64,000 nucleotides of DNA from UBA5018 sp947463165 (GTDB lineage: Bacteria; Cyanobacteriota; Cyanobacteriia; PCC-6307; Cyanobiaceae). Under the pieces are notes generated by a model. It searched no databases and was not told where the DNA came from. It was given only the letters and a program-made list of their open reading frames with translations. A program made the translations under genes and the position numbers. Location: positions 44,710 to 108,709 of the forward strand of contig CALRTY020000010.1 in assembly GCA_943371245.1 (NCBI GenBank), written 5' to 3'. Positions 51,289 to 59,709 of the stretch are shown here, one piece after another; the first letter of the stretch is position 1; every line of letters starts with the position of its first letter.

Positions 51289-51904
51289 TGGGAACCTCCA
51301 AGTTCCATGATGCCTCGGCCAGCTCCCTCCCGGGCGTCATGGCCAGGCGCCGGCCGTTGATCGGGTAGGCGTTCTCCCCTCCGCATTGGGCTATGTTTCG
51401 CTCATCACTAATAAGGCCTGTCGGCGTAGATGCACCTACAATCTTTAATTCCCTTTCTATTGGTTCCACACCCAATGAGCACCACGAATGGGAATCAGGG
51501 GATATGCGTCGAGTTGTTATTGATCAACTGCGAGCAAAGCTGGGGGATAAGTTTCCTTCCGAAATGTGAGGTTTAGGTTTTTAACGAAGAAGGAGTAGCC
51601 TCGGCCTAACCGGGGCTGATGTTTGCCTCTCTCAGTTTTCTGTTGTGGCAAGGGGAGGGCCGGTCTGTGAGCCTGTTCGGCAGCACTATCACCAAACCGA
51701 ATACAGACCATGGCCACCTCCCATAGGGGGCTCCGAGCTCAGCCAACGCATGGAGGCTCTGCCCCCGACCGCCTTCAGCTGATGGGAACCAAGGCGCCAT
51801 AGCCGCAGGCGAGGAGCCTTGTCCGACAGCCCCATCACAGACCCCGGAGCACCGGTCTCACGGTCGCGCTGCCTAAATCGCCGTGGACAGGGTGTCAGAA
51901 ACTC
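51289..51904. other. Stretch between toxin-antitoxin remnants
   Basis: About 615 bases. A 58-codon plus-strand frame at 51393-51569 (SLIRPVGVDAPTIFN, ending MRRVVIDQLRAKLGDKFPSE) reads like protein but has no recognisable family; it could be the end of a lost gene. The rest shows nothing. Confidence 0.35.
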
Positions 51905-51921
51905 GTGCAGTTTCCTGACAC
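51892..51921. promoter_or_regulatory. Inverted repeat at the AbiEi-like start
   Basis: gtgtcagaaact and agtttcctgacac flank a five-base centre, with one extra base in the right arm; the GTG start of the AbiEi-like frame lies inside. It could be the autoregulatory operator expected for this family, or a scar of paired insertion-sequence ends. Confidence 0.5.
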
Positions 51922-52481
51922 ACCCGCACATAACAGGACCGATTCAGTCGTCCTGGCTGTTCCGAGCGAGCAGACCGTTCCGAGCGAGCAGACCGTGCTG
52001 AGCGAGAAGACCGTGCTGAGCGAGAAGACCGTGCTGAGCGAGCAGATCCTTGAAGCGGCAGGCAAGTGCCCTGAGGGATTCCTGCTGGCTGCCAAGCAGT
52101 TCCTGGCGCTGGGCAAGCGCGATGCGGTGGACCAGGCCCTGCGGCGCCTGGCGGCCCGGGGCAAGCTCGTGAAGATCACCCGCGGCCGTTACGCCTTGCC
52201 CGTTTGCAGTCGCTTTGGCACCAGACCGCCGGCGCCGGAGGCGGTGATGGGCTGGCTCAACCAGGAGGGCGTTCAGCAGTTGGTGAGCAGTGGTGCCGCC
52301 GCGGCCAATGCCCTTGGCCTCACCACCCAGATGCCCGTACAGCAGATCTATCTGTCCCGCAGCCGGAGCCAGAGGCGCTATGTCTTGGGAAGACCTGCTC
52401 TCCGTCAGCGCTGAGCTGCCCTTGTGGCTGGCGGAGCTGCTCAGTGAACAAGATCAGGGACCGCTGGATGTTCGTGGCTGA
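51905..52481 (+). pseudogene. AbiEi/DUF6088-like antitoxin, truncated and frameshifted
   Basis: The N-terminal wHTH part is readable: LEAAGKCPEGFLLAAKQFLA, then LGKRDAVDQALRRLAARGKL and ITRGRYALPV, followed by AVMGWLNQEGVQQLVSSGAA and the block MPVQQIYLSRSRSQRRYVLG. The expected domain after this is missing; the frame drifts to a stop at 52414, while the natural C-terminus (EDLLSVSAELPLWLAELLS) is found in another frame up to 52481. Residues 20-47 are a tandem SEQTVLSEKTV repeat encoded by an 18-base unit. Probably non-functional, though the DNA-binding part may survive. Confidence 0.7.
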
Positions 52482-53004
52482 ATCCTGGTTCGCTCTTTCC
52501 GCAGAGGATCAGAAGGAAGCCCTGGCGGTGGCTGCTGCCGAATCCGGCTGGCCGGCCTTTCTGCTTGAGAAGGACATCTGGGTGGTCTGGGCCCTGCAGA
52601 TCCTTGGCACAGATCAGCAACTCCTGCAGAGCCTCACCTTCAAGGGCGGCACCTCGCTCTTCAAGGCCCATGGGTTGATTGACCGCTTCTCGGAGGACGT
52701 CGACCTCACCGTCAACATTCAGCACCTCTGGCCGGATGTCGACCTGGCGCCGACAGCCACCCACCATCGTTCTCCACTACCCACCGCTGATCCCGGCGCC
52801 TGAGGGCACCTACGGCTACGTGCAGCTCACGGTACGGCACTGGTATGACCTTGATCGCCTGTCCGGCAGGCCCTGGAGTCGGACTACACGGCCATGGCTG
52901 ACTCAGGGATGCTGCGCGGTGAGTTCCCGAACTTCCCGGAGCTGCTGGCGCGGATCAGCCAGCTGGAGGAGCAGTGCAATGCCATTGCGCGGTCCCTCAC
53001 CTGA
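52444..53004 (+). pseudogene. AbiEii-like nucleotidyltransferase toxin, broken
   Basis: The start (GTG at 52444 or ATG at 52468) leads into AFLLEKDIWVVWALQILG, LTFKGGTSLFKAHGLI and FSEDVDLTVNI, the core of AbiEii-type nucleotidyltransferases. After about 95 residues the frame is lost. Fragments continue in other frames: PTIVLHYPPLIPAPEGTYGY, RHWYDLDRLSG, and QALESDYTAMADSGMLRGEF up to a stop at 53004. Segments between them, including the VEIELG-type middle and the C-terminal catalytic Lys region, are deleted. Confidence 0.75.
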
Positions 53005-53096
53005 GCAGCTGCGGCCATTCCGATCCGGACCCATTCGGGGCGATCGATTTTGCGCTTTTCGGCCCCGCCGGGCCTGCCAGCGACACCCTGACCTAC

Positions 53097-53126
53097 AAAA
53101 AAGACCCCTCTAAGTACAAGGAGTCT
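53097..53126 (-). terminator. Terminator of tRNA-Ala
   Basis: On the minus strand: stem agactcct/aggggtct with one G-T pair, loop of nine bases, followed by six T. Confidence 0.8.
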
Positions 53127-53133
53127 AAAAAAA

Positions 53134-53206
53134 TGGAGCCAAGCGGACTCGAACCGCTGACCCCCTGCATGCCATGCAGGTGCTCTACCAGCTGAGCTAT
53201 GGCCCC
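53134..53206 (-). tRNA. tRNA-Ala, anticodon GGC
   Basis: Minus-strand cloverleaf: acceptor ggggcca/tggctcc, D stem gctc/gagc, anticodon stem cctgc/gcagg with loop atggcat (anticodon GGC), T stem agcgg/ccgct with loop ttcgagt, discriminator A. Length 73, CCA not encoded. Its 3' end faces the AbiE/HEPN remnant region, the usual side for island integration. Confidence 0.95.
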
Positions 53207-53429
53207 ATGATTAGGCTTGGCAGCGGGAACATCTGGTGGAGTTCCGCTTAACCAGAGAGAAGCTTGTGGTGGGTCCGGTGGGACAGAAACTTGCTTCTCT
53301 GAGATGGTTTAGCCCCAGAGCTGAACAGGCAAAAGCCGGTTCGTCTGAAGAGCTTGCCTCGCTTGAAGACAGCTTACACCTTGGCCGACCCGCCTAGCCC
53401 CAGGCCGCCCGCCAGCTGCTCAAAGCAGA

Positions 53430-54164
53430 TCACAGCTGGCGCCAAACGGCCACCAACCGGCCCTGCACCGTCACCTGTTCAGCCGGCAGCTCGATCGCCT
53501 GATAGGCCGGATTGGCTGGCTCCAGGCGCACCTGGGCACCCTGGCGGTGGAAGTACTTGAGCGTCGTGCCGCTGCCGGGCACCAGGGCGCTGACGATGGT
53601 GCCGTTGCGCAGCCGGCTCGGGTCGCTCACCGGTTCCATCAACACCATGTCGCCATCGGCAATGCTGGCGTCGCGCATCGAGTCGCCATTGACGCTGAGG
53701 GCAAACAGACCTGGGGCCTCCAGCACCGAGGCCAGGTCGAGTTGCACCTGCGCCTCGCCAAAGGGTTCCACCAGACCGCCGGCTGCCACAGTGCCGAGCA
53801 CCGGAATGCCCTGGCCGCCGCCCACCAGCACCTGCAAAGTGCGGGCTTGACCCTCCTGCCAGGTGATCCAACCCTTCTGCTGCAGATGGCGCAGCCGGCT
53901 CTGGATCGGCGCCGGCGAACGCAGGCCCATGGCCTCCATCATCTGACGGATCGAGGGGCTATGGCGATGATTGCTGATGTAGTCAGCAAGCCAGTCGTAA
54001 AGCTCCTGCTGGGCTTTGGTAAGCGGCTGGGCCTGCTCTGACGACTGGCCCAGGGATTGGACTACCGACTTGCCCGAAGACTTGCCTGAAGACTGGCCGG
54101 CGGACTGGCCCAGGGACTGGGCAAAAGACTTGCCTAGGGACCGGACGAGAGACTGGGGCACCAA
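53430..54164 (-). CDS. lexA: LexA repressor
   Basis: SOS repressor and self-cleaving S24 protease. The winged helix begins LTKAQQELYDWLADYISNH, with HSPSIRQMMEAMGL; the cleavage loop reads TVAAGGLVEP (Ala-Gly present). The catalytic Ser is in LSVNGDSMRDASIADGD and the Lys in GTTLKYFHRQ, so it should be cleavable, unlike the Synechocystis LexA. The first 40 residues are a Ser/Gly/Gln repeat (SLGKSFAQSLGQSAGQSSGK) encoded by tandem DNA repeats; start codons there are TTG or GTG and the true start is uncertain. A palindrome lies just upstream. Confidence 0.93.
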   Translation of the reverse strand: MVPQSLVRSLGKSFAQSLGQSAGQSSGKSSGKSVVQSLGQSSEQAQPLTKAQQELYDWLADYISNHRHSPSIRQMMEAMGLRSPAPIQSRLRHLQQKGWITWQEGQARTLQVLVGGGQGIPVLGTVAAGGLVEPFGEAQVQLDLASVLEAPGLFALSVNGDSMRDASIADGDMVLMEPVSDPSRLRNGTIVSALVPGSGTTLKYFHRQGAQVRLEPANPAYQAIELPAEQVTVQGRLVAVWRQL

Positions 54165-54177
54165 ATCAAGCCATCTA

Positions 54178-54189
54178 ATACAGATGTAT
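54178..54189. promoter_or_regulatory. Possible LexA operator
   Basis: Palindrome atacagatgtat, arms ataca/tgtat, 14 bases before the first possible lexA start. It resembles, with a few mismatches, the cyanobacterial LexA-box pattern RGTACNNNDGTWCB. Autoregulation would be expected. Confidence 0.45.
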
Positions 54190-54232
54190 CTCTGAATGGT
54201 GCATTTGTCCAGGGTTGAGGCTTATTTGGGGC

Positions 54233-55279
54233 TCAAAGCCCCCCCAGCAAGGCCGCCAGCAGGGCCTGCTGGACATGCAGCCGGTTCTCTGCTTGATCGA
54301 ATACGCGGCTTTGGCTGCCCTCGATCACGGCCTCGCTGATCTCCTTGCCGCGATAGGCCGGCAGACAGTGCAGCACGATCGCCTCTGCATCGGCCTCAGC
54401 CAGCAGGGCCTCGTCTAGGCACCAACCGGCAAAAGCCCGCTCCCGCTCGCCCGTTTCGGCTTCCTGGCCCATGGAGGCCCACACATCGGTATAGAGGGCG
54501 TGGGCACCGCGCACGGCCGCCTGGGGCTCGTGAACCAACTCCACTTTCGCCCCCCTCTGGCTGGCCAGCTGTTGGGCGCGGTGCAGCACAGCCCGATCCG
54601 GTTCAAAGCCCAGCGGACAGCCGATGCGCACATTCACCCCCAGCAGGGCACCGCAGAGCATCAGGGAGTGGGCCACGTTATTGCCATCACCCACATAACT
54701 GAGGGTGAGACCGGCGAGCTGCTCAGGCCGGCCGCCAAAAGCCTCCGCAATGGTGAGGAAATCAGCCAGGGCCTGACAAGGATGTTCCAAGTCGGTGAGG
54801 GCATTCACCACCGGAATCGAGGCCCAGTGGGCATACTCTTCCAGCTCCTGCTGGGCGAAGGTGCGAATCGCCAGCACGTCTACATAGCGACTGAGCACCC
54901 GAGCGGTATCAGCGATCGGCTCGCCCCGGCCCACCTGGCTCACCTGGGGATTTAGATCGATGGTCTGGCCTCCGAGCCGGGCCATCGCCACCGAAAAACT
55001 GACCCGAGTGCGGGTGGAGGCCTTGCTAAAAATCAAGCCCAGGGTCTTGCCTGCCACATCCACATGGCGGCGACCACTCTTGAGATCGGCGGCCAGGGCC
55101 AGCAGCGCCTGGGTCTGGTCGGCCGACAGATCCGCAGAGGACAGCAGATCGGTGCCTGCCAAGGGGGAGAGCAGGGCGTCCAGGGATCCCCCCGTCGGGA
55201 CATCAGAGCCGGTGGGTTCCGCGGCAGCCTGGGGGGCTGGCGGGGCCAGGCTGGAATCACCGCAGAAACTGGACTCCAT
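54233..55279 (-). CDS. argF: Ornithine carbamoyltransferase
   Basis: Makes citrulline from ornithine and carbamoyl phosphate. Diagnostic motifs are SKASTRTRVSFSVAMARLGG (carbamoyl-phosphate loop), DLEHPCQALADF, the ornithine-binding VWASMGQE, and VLHCLPAYRGKEIS. The 348-residue length includes an Ala/Pro-rich N-terminal lead of about 40 residues before LSSADLSADQTQALLALAAD. It lies upstream of lexA on the same strand. Confidence 0.96.
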   Translation of the reverse strand: MESSFCGDSSLAPPAPQAAAEPTGSDVPTGGSLDALLSPLAGTDLLSSADLSADQTQALLALAADLKSGRRHVDVAGKTLGLIFSKASTRTRVSFSVAMARLGGQTIDLNPQVSQVGRGEPIADTARVLSRYVDVLAIRTFAQQELEEYAHWASIPVVNALTDLEHPCQALADFLTIAEAFGGRPEQLAGLTLSYVGDGNNVAHSLMLCGALLGVNVRIGCPLGFEPDRAVLHRAQQLASQRGAKVELVHEPQAAVRGAHALYTDVWASMGQEAETGERERAFAGWCLDEALLAEADAEAIVLHCLPAYRGKEISEAVIEGSQSRVFDQAENRLHVQQALLAALLGGL

Positions 55280-55628
55280 CGAGCCACTTCAAAGAACCCT
55301 TATCCGAGATCAGAGGCCCCGCCGTCAAGGGGGAGCATCGGTTTATGCAGCCAGCTGAGCCAGGATCCATTCAGGGGAAAAGATGCTCACATCTGGGATC
55401 CCACCAGCTCAAGCATCGGTACATTGTAAAAATTCACAGTAAAAATTCACATTTAAACTCAGGGGCCCAGTCGCTAAAGCCAACACCAGTAATGCCAGCG
55501 GCCCCTGGGCTGGGCTGTGGCTCAAGCCCAGCCCAGGCCTCCCAGGGAACCGCTCGCCAAAGCCTGATGGCCGCGATCAGTACTTGACCGACCGCCAAGC
55601 CAACCAAGCTTTTTCTAGCTGGGTTGAT

Positions 55629-56324
55629 TTAGATAGATTGAACGCTGGTTGTTTCCGGGGTTAGCACTACGGGCATCGCCTTGGGGCGATTGAGGGGAGC
55701 GGTCGGCCGCTCCGGCTCATCGGGTTGAGCCTCGCCGTCATCGCTGACTGCCTCAGCGGTGACATCAGGACCACAGGCAGCCAGTGCTTCCTGCAGCAAT
55801 GAATCAAAGGTGGCGCCTGGCAGCCGATGGCGGGCTAGTTGCAGGAATGCCCTGGCCAGGGATTCACCGGCCGCAGCCCTCAGGGCTGGGTTGTTACTGC
55901 GCAGCTCTTGCTCTTCCTCAATCGCTTTGATGAAGCGCTCGGTGACATCGCGCTTGGTGGCGGCCCTGATGCGGGTATCGCGATCGGTTTGAGTTAAGAA
56001 GCCATGGCCATCTAGTTCCTCCAGGCGCCGGCTCAGGCTTTCCAGTACTTCCCGGGCCTCTTTGGCTACGTGGGCCAGCTGACCATCGGATAGCCGGGGT
56101 AAGTCGGCCACAAACACCTTGCCATGGTCCCGCAGGGTCAGGAAGGTTGGGCGTAGGCCGCCAGTGTTACGCGGTCCCTGGTTGAGCATGACCGGAGGGC
56201 GCTGGGGGCGGATTGGTGGCACCGGTCCGGCGGAGCTGCGACGGCGCGTGATACGGCCACCAGCGGACGGAACGAACTGGGAGCTATTTGAATTGCCTTC
56301 GTTTTGCGAGCTTAATGTGATCAC
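55629..56324 (-). CDS. Conserved hypothetical protein
   Basis: 231-residue protein. Residues 1-55 are a Ser/Arg/Pro-rich lead; the middle has FLTLRDHGKVFVADLPRLSD and a long helical part (LAHVAKEAREVLESLSRRLE; FIKAIEEEQELRSNNPALRA); the C-terminus is acidic and Pro-rich. The helical pattern suggests a soluble protein possibly forming a coiled coil. I recognise no domain. It is isolated between argF and purM on the same strand. Confidence 0.6.
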   Translation of the reverse strand: MITLSSQNEGNSNSSQFVPSAGGRITRRRSSAGPVPPIRPQRPPVMLNQGPRNTGGLRPTFLTLRDHGKVFVADLPRLSDGQLAHVAKEAREVLESLSRRLEELDGHGFLTQTDRDTRIRAATKRDVTERFIKAIEEEQELRSNNPALRAAAGESLARAFLQLARHRLPGATFDSLLQEALAACGPDVTAEAVSDDGEAQPDEPERPTAPLNRPKAMPVVLTPETTSVQSI

Positions 56325-56982
56325 TTTTGGTCTTAGCGGGATGAACTTAGTCGTAGTTAGCCTAATTTGAATCGAAAAAATTGCCGGATACAGGACTGGC
56401 TCGGGCCGGCATTTTATAGTTCATTTCAATGCCTGTGGAGGCTATTTGCCTTGAGTGTTGTCGCCGGAGCTTGGATTCTCTTTAAACCTACAAGGTTTGA
56501 TCTTAGTCATGAGCTGGCGTCGGCTAGCCGAGTTTAGATGATCGCCGGAATCGGAATTCGGATCGACGCTGGCGGGATCAACGGCTTGTCGCCAAACGGG
56601 CAAGGGCTGATCCACCCTTAGATACAAAAGTTGCCTGGGGTTGCTGGTGGCATGCATTTACGAGAACAATCGACAAAAATGATTTCTTGATAATGCTGGG
56701 ATAGTAATTCCCCGGGCCATTTTACAGTAAAATGACAGAAGAACTCGTTTCCGGTGAGATTCTGGTTAAAAGCTGTGCCAGGGGGCAAGCTTTTGACAAG
56801 GAGCGTTAAGGGGAAAAGGTGTCAATGAATGATCGTGATCCATAACCGGCGGAACATCCCCTCCCCCAGGGGATCGGCCGCCGCCGCGGCCTTAGCCCCC
56901 GGGGGAGGGGATGTGTTGATAAACACTAGATGCGAGCCACCCCTAGGGGGGCAGCTTGCTCAAAGCTGATGCAGACTGGCTT
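56325..56982. other. Long intergenic region with two hairpins
   Basis: About 660 bases. A perfect 17-base palindrome cattttacagtaaaatg lies at 56718-56734 and a large GC-rich hairpin at 56854-56914. A 71-codon minus frame at 56442-56657 is not convincing. Confidence 0.5.
56854..56914 (-). terminator. Large GC-rich hairpin downstream of purM
   Basis: Perfect 14-base arms acatcccctccccc and gggggaggggatgt flank a 33-base centre that can itself fold (ggccgc/gcggcc). It lies 69 bases after the purM stop. There is no T-tract, so it may be a 3'-end stabiliser, processing site or part of a small RNA and not a classical terminator. Confidence 0.45.
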
Positions 56983-58017
56983 TTAGAATGGCATTCCAGC
57001 CAAGGGAGCACCGCCACTAGCTGGGCCAGCGGCCACCTCGCCCAGCTCCCAGGCCTGGTGGCCCAGGGCCTGGCATACCTTCAGAGCCGCATCTACCGCT
57101 GTTGCCGGCAGCACGAGGCAATAGCCAACCCCCAGGTTGAAGGTGTGCCAGATGTCCGATTCTGGGATCTGGCCTGCCTGCTGCAGCCACTGGAACAGGG
57201 CGGGCCGCTGCCAGCTCTGCGGATCGATCACGGCATGCATCCCAGCGGGGAGGCAGCGGGGCAGGTTCTCCGGCAGGCCGCCCCCGGTGATGTGGGCCAT
57301 GCCGTGAATGGGGATGGCGCTGGCCTTGAGAGCTTTAACCAGGTCCCAGTAAATCCTGGTGGGCGTGAGCAGGGCATCGATGACGCTGCCACTGCCAGGC
57401 CAGGTGACAGTGGGATCCAGGGCCTGGGCCTCCAGGATGCGCCGCACCAGACTGAAGCCGTTGCTGTGCACCCCTGAACTAGCCACAGCCAGGATCCTGT
57501 GCCCAGGTTGCACAGCGCTGCCATCCACCAGCTCAGTGGCCTCCACCACGGCCACGCAGAAGCCGGCCAGGTCATAGCGCCCAGGGCTATAGAAGCCGGG
57601 CATCTCCGCTGTTTCGCCCCCCAGCAGGGCACAGCCGCTCTGGCGGCAGCCGTCGGCGATCCCCTCCACCACCGAGGCCATCGCGGCGGGGCTGAGCTTG
57701 CCCGTGGCTATGTAGTCGAGAAAAAACAGCGGCTGGGCACCACTGGTGATCACATCGTTGACGCACATCGCCACCAGGTCGATGCCCACCCCGTGATGAC
57801 TGCCCTGGGCCTGGGCCAGTTCCAACTTGGTACCCACCCCGTCGGTACCTGAGACCAACAGCGGCTCCTTGAGGCCTGCGGGCAGGCGACAGAGGCCGCC
57901 GAAGCCGCCAAGGCCGCCGACCACCTCCGGCCTTCTGGTGGATTCCACGCTGGAGCGGATCCTCTCCACGAAGGCTCGGCCCGCTTCCACGTCCACTCCC
58001 GCGCTGCGGTAGTCCAT
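56983..58017 (-). CDS. purM: Phosphoribosylformylglycinamidine cyclo-ligase
   Basis: AIR synthetase of de novo purine synthesis. The start MDYRSAGVDVEAGRAFVERI matches the family. Then GGLGGFGGLCRLPAGLKEPL and SGTDGVGTKLELAQ (ATP/Mg site), AMCVNDVITSGAQPLFFLDY, LLGGETAEMPGFY and AHITGGGLPENLPRCLP follow. Length 344 is normal. Upstream lies a tandem-repeat region instead of a neighbouring gene. Confidence 0.97.
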   Translation of the reverse strand: MDYRSAGVDVEAGRAFVERIRSSVESTRRPEVVGGLGGFGGLCRLPAGLKEPLLVSGTDGVGTKLELAQAQGSHHGVGIDLVAMCVNDVITSGAQPLFFLDYIATGKLSPAAMASVVEGIADGCRQSGCALLGGETAEMPGFYSPGRYDLAGFCVAVVEATELVDGSAVQPGHRILAVASSGVHSNGFSLVRRILEAQALDPTVTWPGSGSVIDALLTPTRIYWDLVKALKASAIPIHGMAHITGGGLPENLPRCLPAGMHAVIDPQSWQRPALFQWLQQAGQIPESDIWHTFNLGVGYCLVLPATAVDAALKVCQALGHQAWELGEVAAGPASGGAPLAGMPF

Positions 58018-58664
58018 CCCAGTTGTACGTATCTACTCAGATCCTCTGATGCCGAGGAGGCTGATGCTGGGGAGGCTGACGCTGAGGAGCCCCATGCCGG
58101 GGAGCCCGATGGAAGGGATTCTGATGCTGGGGAGCCCGATGCCGAGGAGCCTGATGCCGGGCAGATTGCTGGAAGTTGCTGCTGTCTGCCCCATGACAAC
58201 GGGCTACGAATGCCGCGTTCAGACAGCTTTGAGGCCAATCAGTGGTTCCACTGAGGCAGCACTGCTGCTTGAGCCGCCAAAAAAGCACCCCCAGGGGCCG
58301 CCAAGCCGGTGGACACCTGGGCAATTGGCACACTAAATGATTGGCGGGGCTTATGCCGCTGATTAATTTTGCTAATCAGTTTAGTGCTTGCCTGGGCCGT
58401 CTCAGGCCTGTGGGGGCCTGGGATGGTTCAGGGGATTACAAATCCTGATCAATATTGAGGCGGGACCAGACCTGCGATGGGTTTGCGGATTCGCCCTTAC
58501 CTTGCAGTGGTCGTCTACCCCCGTAAGGAACTCTGAAGACGAATTCTCCGCATTTGATCGGCCCTTCCGCTTCTACAAGCGGCATTTGGCCCAGCGGAAA
58601 TCCAACGTCTTCGGGCCACTGATTCCCTTGTGGTTGCTGCCTTGAGCAGCGGGTTCCGTTTGTT
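58018..58664. repeat. Repeat-bearing region between purM and rlpA
   Basis: At 58048-58165 there are about eight drifting copies of a 15-base unit like ggggagcctgatgct. The remaining 500 bases, a divergent promoter region, show no gene. Confidence 0.7.
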
Positions 58665-59222
58665 ATGCGTCGATCCTTCCCTATAGCAGCCCTGGCTCTG
58701 CTCTGCTCCGGAACCGCCTTGGTGCCCGCCATGGCCAATCCAACCTGGGCCTCTTCCCGAGGCAGCTCCGATGGCGATGAGCTCCCCCTGGCAACGATTG
58801 TTGGCACCGAGGTGGCGATCAGAGCTGATTCCACCGGTCCCGATCCGGGCTTCTTAGCGCCTGGCTCGGACCTGGCACCAGCCCCGCTCCTGCCTGAGTT
58901 CAAGGTTCCCGGTCCCAGCCTCCAGGTACTCCAGGCCAGCACTGGCCAGGCCAGTTGGTATGGCCCCGGCTTCTACGGCTCACGCACTGCCAACGGAGAA
59001 AAGCTTCGGAAGGGAACGCTTACGGCCGCCCATCGCACCCTGCCTTTTGGCACCAGGGTGCGGGTCACCAATCTTTGGAACGGTCGCTCGGCCGTAGTGC
59101 GCATCAACGACCGGGGGCCCTTCCATGGCAACCGTGTGATCGATCTGGCCCACGGAGCCGCCCAGGAGCTCGGTGTCGCCTCCAGCGGTGTCGCCCAGGT
59201 GAAACTGGAAGTGTTGCGCTGA
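58665..59222 (+). CDS. rlpA: RlpA-like double-psi beta-barrel protein
   Basis: 185-residue exported protein with signal peptide (FPIAALALLCSGTALVPAMA). The C-terminal 90 residues are the RlpA double-psi beta-barrel: ASWYGPGFYGSRTANGEKL, LTAAHRTLPFGTRVRVTNL, VVRINDRGPFHGNRVIDLA and AAQELG. The Asp in the NDRGP motif is the proposed lytic-transglycosylase residue. It probably acts on peptidoglycan at the septum. The SPOR domain of E. coli RlpA is absent, as in most cyanobacterial members. Confidence 0.9.
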   Translation: MRRSFPIAALALLCSGTALVPAMANPTWASSRGSSDGDELPLATIVGTEVAIRADSTGPDPGFLAPGSDLAPAPLLPEFKVPGPSLQVLQASTGQASWYGPGFYGSRTANGEKLRKGTLTAAHRTLPFGTRVRVTNLWNGRSAVVRINDRGPFHGNRVIDLAHGAAQELGVASSGVAQVKLEVLR

Positions 59223-59709
59223 GCCAGCTGACATGGGGGCGCCTAGGGCCCTCAGGGGCTGAGGGGCCTGCATATCCTTATTAATGCCACTAGGGATACT
59301 CCAAATAACCGCGCAAACGCTTAAGGGCGCCAAAAAAGATTTTCCAATCCGTTCACACGAGCTAGGCGGCCTCCTCCATTCCCTTGATTCTCCGACGGAT
59401 TGACTAGGGAGAAAAGCAATTCTTGTTGAGCCGTGCTGAATGCAAAGCATTTCAATACCATCTTGTCAGCTCTCGCGAATCAGCGGCAAGCCAGCTGTCG
59501 CAATGCTTCTTGCATCATAAGATCAGTGAGCTTTTTTAAGCCATCTTGAATTTATAGCATCAACTCCATACGGCTACTTGATTCACCACCAAATCGGTCA
59601 ATCTTGCACCCCCCTGTAGGCTAGCCGCACGACTAGGCTAGTCGCAAAACCCCATTCCCCCAGGATCACTGACCGGGCGGCGCGATGCCCGTTGTTTTAG
59701 TATTGCTTC
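59223..59709. other. Intergenic region with an element remnant
   Basis: About 490 bases. At 59489-59510 the core ccagctgtcgcaatgcttct matches the centre of the family A MITE-like elements; read on the minus strand it gives MMQEALRQLACR then stop, possibly the end of a lost transposase. No gene. Confidence 0.45.

Noticed and set aside
56442..56657. 71-codon minus-strand frame in the argF-purM gap
   Set aside because: No domain or ribosome-binding context; residue mix looks random.
56854..56914. Yfr-type or 6S small RNA
   Set aside because: I could not see the conserved Yfr motifs or the 6S bulge, so only a hairpin is reported.
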